From contig CM034601.1 in assembly GCA_020091685.1 (NCBI GenBank), positions 38,896,034 to 38,960,033 on the forward strand: a stretch of DNA of 64,000 nucleotides. The letters run 5' to 3'. Positions 58,886 through 64,000 of the stretch are shown here, in pieces; position 1 is the first letter of the stretch; the number at the start of each line of letters is the position of its first letter. The notes beneath the pieces are model-generated. The model did not search any database and was not told the origin of the DNA. It saw only the letters and a list, made by a program, of their open reading frames with translations. The DNA comes from Lutjanus erythropterus (taxonomy: Eukaryota > Chordata > Actinopteri > Lutjaniformes > Lutjanidae). The position numbers and the translations under genes were made by a program.

Positions 58886-59775
58886 ACGTCCAGGCTGTAC
58901 TATTGAGCCTAGACGCAGAAAAGGCTTTCAACCTTGTAAATTGGGAGTTCTTGTATAGAGTGCTACAAAAATTTGGATTCCATCAGATCTTTATTAGAAC
59001 CATACAGGCACTGTATAAAAATCCAAAGGCAACAACAAAAATAAATGGTGCAATCTCAAACTCATTTGACCTGGAAAGAGGAACTAGACAGGGTTGCTCC
59101 ATCAGTCCATTACTTTTTGCAATATTTATTGACGTATTAAGTCAGGGGATTATTCAGGACACTAATATAACAGGCATCAAAATATTAAGTCAAGAACACA
59201 AAATTTCGTTATTCGCTGATGACGTTTTAATTTTTTTGTCTGACCCAGAGAACTCAATTCCAAAATTGTGGTCAGTATTAAGACTCATTTAGTGCCGCCT
59301 CAGGCTATAAATTAAATATCCCGAAAATCCAAATCTCGAGTTTCGATTACCAACCAAGCCATATTATAAAATTGAACTTTCAATTAAACTGGAACCTGGA
59401 CCAACTTAAATATCTCGGAGTAAACATACCAAAAGAACTAACAAATTTATATGCTTTAAATTTTAATTTGTTAAATAAGAAGATAAAGGAGGATATTAAG
59501 AGGTGGAATTTAATACCATTTTTAAGTTTTGAATCACGGATTGAATCAGTAAAAATGAATATCCTGCCAAAGATACTATATTTGTTCCAGACTCTCCCAG
59601 TTGAAATATCTGATGTACAATTCAGTGAATGGGACAAATTAATATCACGATATGTATGGCAGGGGAAAAAGCCAAAAATTAAATATCAAACTCTCCAACT
59701 GATGAAAAGTAAGGGGGGAGTTGCACTACCTGCCATCGCCACCCTTTTTGATGGCAAACTGCTGTTATATTAAGT
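58886..59775 (+). pseudogene. L1-like LINE reverse-transcriptase fragment, broken
   Basis: A 5'- and 3'-truncated piece of a non-LTR retrotransposon ORF2. The first frame (to about 59290) shows the conserved reverse-transcriptase blocks: SLDAEKAFN with the first catalytic Asp, TRQGCSISPLLFAIFIDVL, then the catalytic FADDVLIF box. A shift of one base near 59288 moves the rest into another frame, open from about 59289 to 59773. That second frame contains KYLGVNIPKEL, the thumb-like ESRIESVKMNILPKILYLFQ and RYVWQGKKPKI, typical of the L1/Tx1 group after the RT palm. Endonuclease, N-terminal RT and C-terminal parts are missing. It is a dead copy in sense orientation within intron 15. Confidence 0.85.
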
Positions 59776-59874
59776 CAGTATCAGTATAATATCAGTCTCT
59801 TGCTCAACCAGATTCCACTGGCAAAGAGTTATTTTGTTTGATGAACAGGAGTGGCTCATCTGCCACGCCATCCA

Positions 59875-60070
59875 TTGTTTGTGTATTGTGTTTGGTGTAT
59901 TTAAAGGTTACGCCTTTGTCCTTAGTTTGGATTTACCAAAATCACATAATACACAAACAAACTAACAGATCAAGGCAACAGTAGACCAGCAACTCCTGTG
60001 TTCTGTAAGGAAAAATTAGAGATTTCCCCAAAGAGTCTGGTAGAATGAGAGTGATATTTTGTTATTTAAC
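59875..60070. mobile_element. Fragment of the piggyBac-type element
   Basis: It shares order and orientation with about 49010-49190: TTTGTGTATTGTGTTT, then CACCAAAATCACA-like sequence, ACACAAACAAACTAACAGAT, CAGTAGACCAGC and GTGTTCTGT. No TTAA-bounded ends were found here, so it is an incomplete copy. Confidence 0.55.
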
Positions 60071-60368
60071 AGTGGTTTCCACTGGTAGGCTGTCTGACAG
60101 ACATACAGTTGTAAAAAAAAAAAAAAATCTAAAAATATATACACTTAAATGATACTGATTTTCTTAATTTATTTATTTTTCAGGTGGTCTTTTTAGGCAC
60201 TAAAATATGTTATTTTCTTAATTGTGATTGGACTGTCACTTAGTCATGTTGATAGTGATATAGTAATTGCTGCTGGAAAAATTATTAACTTAATTCTAAT
60301 GCAATGAGAATGTTTTACAACAGCACTGATTGTGATTATTAAATATAATTACTTTACTATTAGTTAGT

Positions 60369-60424
60369 TATATATAATTAATATATATATATATATATAT
60401 ATATAATATACATATATATATATA
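60369..60424. repeat. (AT)n tract
   Basis: About 56 bp of interrupted AT/TA dinucleotides. Confidence 0.95.
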
Positions 60425-61648
60425 CTTAGCATGTAAAGTAAAGTAATAATGGTGTATGCCACCTCCCACAATATACAGTTTATATGTCTGGCTTAAAATT
60501 CTATTTTTGAAACAAATGGCTACTACAATTGAAAAGTGCTAGCCATTCTCAGTATCAAGCCAGTTTTGTTTTCTCTTTAACTGCATTTGATGGGCAGGTT
60601 AATGTTAATTGCTTTTTAGGTTTGTGATCATGTTATGTCACCTTGCAGGACTCCTGCTGCCTGCAGCTCTTCTGCTTTCTTTGTTTCTACATAGACAGGC
60701 AGATTGCTCATCAAGATTACCAAGACAGCCATGCACGATCACATCGATTGTGTGGATTAAATGGATTAAAAAGCCCTCCTTAACCTCCCTGTCATCTCAC
60801 GCGAGTACAGACTGTAGCTGAATATGCTCAAGCTCCCTCTGCTCATTGATAAGAGAGGCTCTTTGTATCTGCTGCTGCCATGATTTAGTATTTTTGTTGT
60901 GCCCTGTCTCCTAAGAGTCAGTCAGGTCTCGCATGACAGACAGGTTGGTGGTCTCTCGTCTGCACACAGTTCAATAAAGCTCATATTTAGTGAGATAATC
61001 CACTCACCACTGTGGATTATGAAGGTTATACAGTAGTAGTTGTAAGTGATTATCCTTAAAAAGGTTTTCACGGGGAGCTATAAATATACAAGCTTACTTA
61101 TTGTATTGTGTGTAACGGATGGTAATCAAACACAAGAGATCTCTCATGTTATATGGTGAGTCAACTCACTATATAATAAGAATATTGTGCACAGTATTTT
61201 CCCTTGAGTGGTCATGTGTAGTAGTCAGAAGTAAATTTGTATTTATAGAAAATATATTCTTGAGAAGCCATCCTTTTTCCAGAAAATTTAAGTAATGTTA
61301 GATTTCTCTGCCAGATTGTAGTCAAGTAAAAACTGCAGTTATTTCCAATCAATAGCCATGGCCTTTAGATCATATTTGCTCAACAGTTTTTATGTGTAAA
61401 ATGTGTACTCATCTAACACCACATTTAGTAGCAAAATGGAAATATGTTACAGTAAAAAAGAAAAGAAATATATCCTTGTTTGTCCAAGATGTTGAATAAA
61501 ATTTCCTCCATTTGTGCTTCATGATGATTTACTGTGTTGGAAAAATAAAATCATTTTTTGAAAATCAGTTTTTAATTAGTTTTTTGAGACACTTTTCCAA
61601 GTAGTGTCTGGTCTGGGTGATTTGACTGTGTGTTCATGGTGTTCTCAG

Positions 61649-61755
61649 GTGGACACTGCCAGTGAAGTGGAGGAGTTGGACATTGATGTAGCTCCGGCAC
61701 CTTACACAGCCAGCAGAGGAGCAGCAAAGCTTCAGGTTTTCATTGCAAGATACAG
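61649..61755 (+). CDS. tspoap1: tspoap1 exon: acidic segment and SH3-1 start
   Basis: Acceptor ATGGTGTTCTCAG ends at 61648 and donor GATACAG then GTTAGT starts at 61756; phase 0 in, phase 2 out. It encodes VDTASEVEELDIDVAPAP then YTASRGAAKLQVFIARY. VDTASEVEEL is a diagnostic TSPOAP1 segment, and KLQVFIARYSYNP (completed in the next exon) is the first beta strand and RT-loop start of SH3 domain 1, where other SH3 domains carry ALYDY. Confidence 0.97.
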
Positions 61756-61844
61756 GTTAGTATTTAACTAAGGAAAGAGTTGGCCTATTATGTCAGCAGT
61801 TTCTTAATATGTGATAAAAAAAAAAAATACTTAATTTTAAACAG

Positions 61845-61954
61845 TTACAATCCATATGATGGCCCCAATGACAACCCTGAAGTGGAGCTCCCACTCACTG
61901 CTGGAGAGTACATATATGTGTATGGAGACATGGATGATGATGGATTCTATGAAG
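61845..61954 (+). CDS. tspoap1: tspoap1 exon: SH3-1 core
   Basis: Acceptor TAATTTTAAACAG ends at 61844 and donor TATGAAG then GTGAGT starts at 61955; phase 2 in, phase 1 out. It encodes [20 protein letters not shown] then [33 protein letters not shown] is the SH3 RT loop to n-Src loop. The usual Trp pair of SH3 domains is replaced by GFYEG, as is usual for the first SH3 of RIM-BPs, so its ligand groove differs from canonical PxxP binders. Introns on both sides are only 80-90 bp. Confidence 0.98.
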
Positions 61955-62034
61955 GTGAGTCTGCTGTATAAATTTCTGCATTTCATATTTCTGTCTTTAC
62001 ATGATACTCAGTATTTTACTGTGGGTCCTTCCAG

Positions 62035-62910
62035 GTGAGCTGATGGATGGACGAAGAGGGCTGGTCCCCTCTAACTTTGTGGAACGTGTGTCAGATGATG
62101 ACGTCATGAGTGCTCACCATCCAGAGACTGGGGACATGTCCCATAACTCCCTGCTAGACAGCAGCCTGCACAGTGCCAGCCACCAGCATCACCTCCATGT
62201 TGGCGTCAGCGCCTCAGAAAGGACAGAGGCCCCCGCAGCCTCTGGCCCTGCCTCAGCCCCCTCAGATTCAGCATCGGCCTTGGCTGTCCCAGCCCCCCTC
62301 ACCAACGGCCTGGACTTGGATTTGGAGGAGGTGGGAGTGGACATTGTGCCTTACCCACGTAAGCTCACGCTCATCAAGCAGCTTGCCAAGAGCATCATCA
62401 TCGGCTGGGACCCTCCATTGGTGCCGGCGGGGTGGGGCAATGTGTGGAGCTATAATGTGTATGTGGACCAGGAGCTGCGGCTCAATGTGCCCTTCGGGTC
62501 TCAGACCAAAGCGGTGCTGGAGCGGCTAGACATTAACCTCAAGGCCTACCGCGTGTCAGTGCAGAGCCTGACAGAGAAGGGCCTCTCAGACCAGCTGCGC
62601 TGCAGCTTGCTGGTCGGTCGGGATGTTTGTGTGGCGCCCACGCAGCTGCGCGTGGAGAGGATCACCGCCACCTCTGCCAACCTGACCTGGCTGCCCAGCA
62701 ACAGTAACTATGTGCACATTGTGTCCTTGAACGAGGAGGAGTGTGAGCTGGTGAAGGCTGGCTGCTACTCGCTGTGCCTCAATAACCTCATGCCCAGCCT
62801 GCAGTATACAGTAAAAGTGGAGGCACGGCCGCACCGCACGCCATGGGAGTTACCTGTGGAGCGACGTGAACACAGAAGCGCTACAATCACCTTCACCACA
62901 CTGATGGCAG
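62035..62910 (+). CDS. tspoap1: tspoap1 large exon: SH3-1 end, linker, FN3-1 and FN3-2
   Basis: Acceptor GTGGGTCCTTCCAG ends at 62034 and donor GATGGCAG then GTCAGG starts at 62911; phase 1 in, phase 1 out, 876 nt. The start, GELMDGRRGLVPSNFVERV, closes SH3-1 with the conserved GLVPSNFV strand. A Ser/His/Ala/Pro-rich linker follows to about 62340. FN3-1 runs from about VPYPRKLTLIKQLAKSIIIG (core Trp in GWDPP) to RCSLLVGRD. FN3-2 starts at APTQLRVERITATSANLTWL and runs to ATITFTTL at the exon end. FN3 repeats lie between SH3-1 and SH3-2 in all RIM-BPs; a third is expected downstream. The exon is much richer in G+C than its introns. Confidence 0.98.
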
Positions 62911-64000
62911 GTCAGGATTTAGTATTTTATCTGATATGAAATGCTCCCCAAAGGTGCCATGCTAACTCTTACATGCAGTCTGTGGATCAAAACAAATTTT
63001 TTTCCCCCCATTCAGAATTAAATCCCTTCAAACTGTTAAGTTGGACAAGAGTAAATAAAGGACATGTCTGGCTAAAATGTTCTATGAAAGGGTTTCGGAC
63101 AGCTTTTGAGAGAATCTTTTCAAAATAATAATTGCAATCTGATACTGTAACTGTACAAGAATGGCTGGTTCCATTAGGTAATTCAGATGCACATGTTTTA
63201 TCAACACAGGACATCAGTTTGAAAAGTACTTTTAGTATAGTAGTAGAAGTAGAAGTAGAAGTGACGAAATAAAATGGCTGAGCCCATTATGAGACTTAGA
63301 TTAAATACATATGTACACCCTCAATATTGAAAATTAGAATCTTTTGTAGTAATCTGCATAAGTACCCTTACTTTCCAGTGTACTTCCTTCAAACCTTATC
63401 TACTCCTCAGTATGAACAAAACAGCCATCCCAGTTAATCACTACAGCATCTGAATTTGTATCATTAACTAAAATATACTCAAGTAATTTTATTTACCTCT
63501 GCTGTTGATCTTTCCTCTTGTGTTTGTGTGTTTATGTGTGTAAGAAAGAGATTTGAGATCCTATTAAGAAGCTTTCCAAAGCTTTGTGTGGATGATATGA
63601 TGATGATCCTGATTCTAACCATTTGCACATGTGGCTGTTGTGTGAGTGATTGACATGTTGTAGATAGCAGCACTGAGGGCAAAAATTGGGCAATTAAGTC
63701 AACCCCTCCCATAGCCAAAATGTTCCCACAGTCCTCTGCTGGTTCTGTCCAGCTCTTCACTGAACTGTTGGGCAGTGGTTGTTGAATTAGTAACGCAGTA
63801 ATCTGAACTACATGTTAACCCAAAGTGTTACTTCCTGTAGTCCAAATTAAGTAGTGCCATATTCAGTATTGGTAAATTTGTGCCTCTAACAGAAGGGCAT
63901 TTCTTGAGAAGTGTTTTTGTGTGCTGTTGTGATTTGCCTCCCCTTTATCAGCCAAAGTATCTTGACACACAATGTGTTGCTTTAAAGGGAAGGAAAATAG
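62911..64000 (+). other. tspoap1: Intron 18 (partial, to window end)
   Basis: AT-rich, with a short AGTAGAAGTAGAAG repeat near 63238-63262. No further exon, transposon end or polyadenylation context was recognised. The next expected exon (third FN3) is outside the window. Confidence 0.75.

Larger units (their letters stand above)
57454..61648 (+). other. tspoap1: Intron 15 (4.2 kb), largely transposon-derived
   Basis: Contains a composite hAT region (57533-58884) with a second hAT inside it, an L1-like fragment (58886-59775), a fragment of the piggyBac-type element (about 59875-60070) and an (AT)n tract (60369-60424). From 60430 to 61648 I see no clear element and no exon. Confidence 0.7.
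1..62910 (+). other. tspoap1: tspoap1 gene (RIM-binding protein 1), partial at both ends, with introns
   Basis: One spliced plus-strand gene spans the window. Its exons join in a single frame of roughly 1,130 codons: acidic N-terminus, long coiled coil, Ser/Thr linker, SH3 domain 1, FN3 domains 1 and 2. The family consists of presynaptic active-zone scaffolds whose SH3 domains bind proline-rich motifs in RIM proteins and voltage-gated calcium channels. TSPOAP1 was first described as a binder of the mitochondrial translocator protein TSPO. Assignment to TSPOAP1 rather than RIMBP2 rests on the segments ETEEKVRRLRRKN, RLLRESQREVLRLQRQ, HMREVAERRQQLE, VDTASEVEEL and LMDGRRGLVPSNFVERV, compared from memory with the family. 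The C-terminal part of the gene (third FN3, SH3-2 and SH3-3) is not in the window. All borders were called by eye from GT/AG sites and frame continuity. Confidence 0.9.

Noticed and set aside
58886-59775. Functional reverse-transcriptase gene
   Set aside because: Frameshift near 59288 and loss of both ends; it is a dead LINE copy.
62166-62834. Overlapping frames in other phases and on the minus strand within the large exon
   Set aside because: Shadows of the GC-rich tspoap1 exon.
1-62910. Assignment of the gene as rimbp2
   Set aside because: The coiled coil is similar in both, but VDTASEVEEL and the SH3-1 C-terminal segment LMDGRRGLVPSNFVERV fit TSPOAP1 better than the RIM-BP2 sequence I recall (LLDGQRGLVPSNFVDFV).

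Overview
The window is vertebrate DNA, most likely from a percomorph-type teleost. Short coding exons with GT/AG borders are spread over 64 kb of AT-rich introns, and the introns carry fish-style repeats: hAT-like elements with 8-bp target duplications, TTAA-flanked elements, a tRNA-derived SINE and a broken L1-type LINE. I see no bacterial features, CRISPR array, rRNA gene or functional tRNA gene.

All recognisable host coding sequence belongs to one plus-strand gene, tspoap1 (RIM-BP1, BZRAP1/PRAX-1), a presynaptic scaffold of the RIM-binding-protein family. Joined in frame, the exons encode an acidic, low-complexity N-terminus (1-388, 7516-7782), a long coiled coil (30617-53775), a Ser/Thr/Lys-rich linker (57248-57453), the first SH3 domain (61649 to about 62100) and two fibronectin type III domains (about 62340-62910). 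The remaining FN3 domain and the C-terminal SH3 domains lie beyond the right edge. RIM-BP2 is excluded mainly by the SH3 C-terminus (GELMDGRRGLVPSNFVERVSDDD-type, given here only as a family label) and by the VDTASEVEEL segment, both typical of TSPOAP1.

Layout: 1-388 is a first visible exon, open at the left edge. 389-7515 is an intron with MITE-like repeats and a possible internal promoter near 6.4-6.9 kb. 7516-7782 is a second N-terminal exon. 7783-30616 is a 22.8-kb intron with a SINE split by a hAT element, a long-terminal-inverted-repeat element and dinucleotide repeats. 30617-34083 holds four coiled-coil exons. 34084-44606 is a 10.5-kb intron with a nested or chimeric hAT element carrying perfect 8-bp target duplications. 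44607-53775 holds nine exons, including a 21-nt microexon, plus a possible 33-nt one. 53776-61648 contains the linker exon, a candidate 90-nt cassette exon, several transposons and the LINE fragment. 61649-62910 holds the SH3 and FN3 exons, followed by intron to the end.

The most interesting observations are: (i) a one-heptad microexon in the coiled coil; (ii) an unbroken run of phase-0 introns that lets exons be skipped in frame; (iii) a pair of related hAT copies in opposite orientation on either side of the central exon block; (iv) a LINE-like tail supplying the pyrimidine tract of a splice acceptor; (v) candidate unannotated cassette exons. I found no convincing novel multi-gene system.
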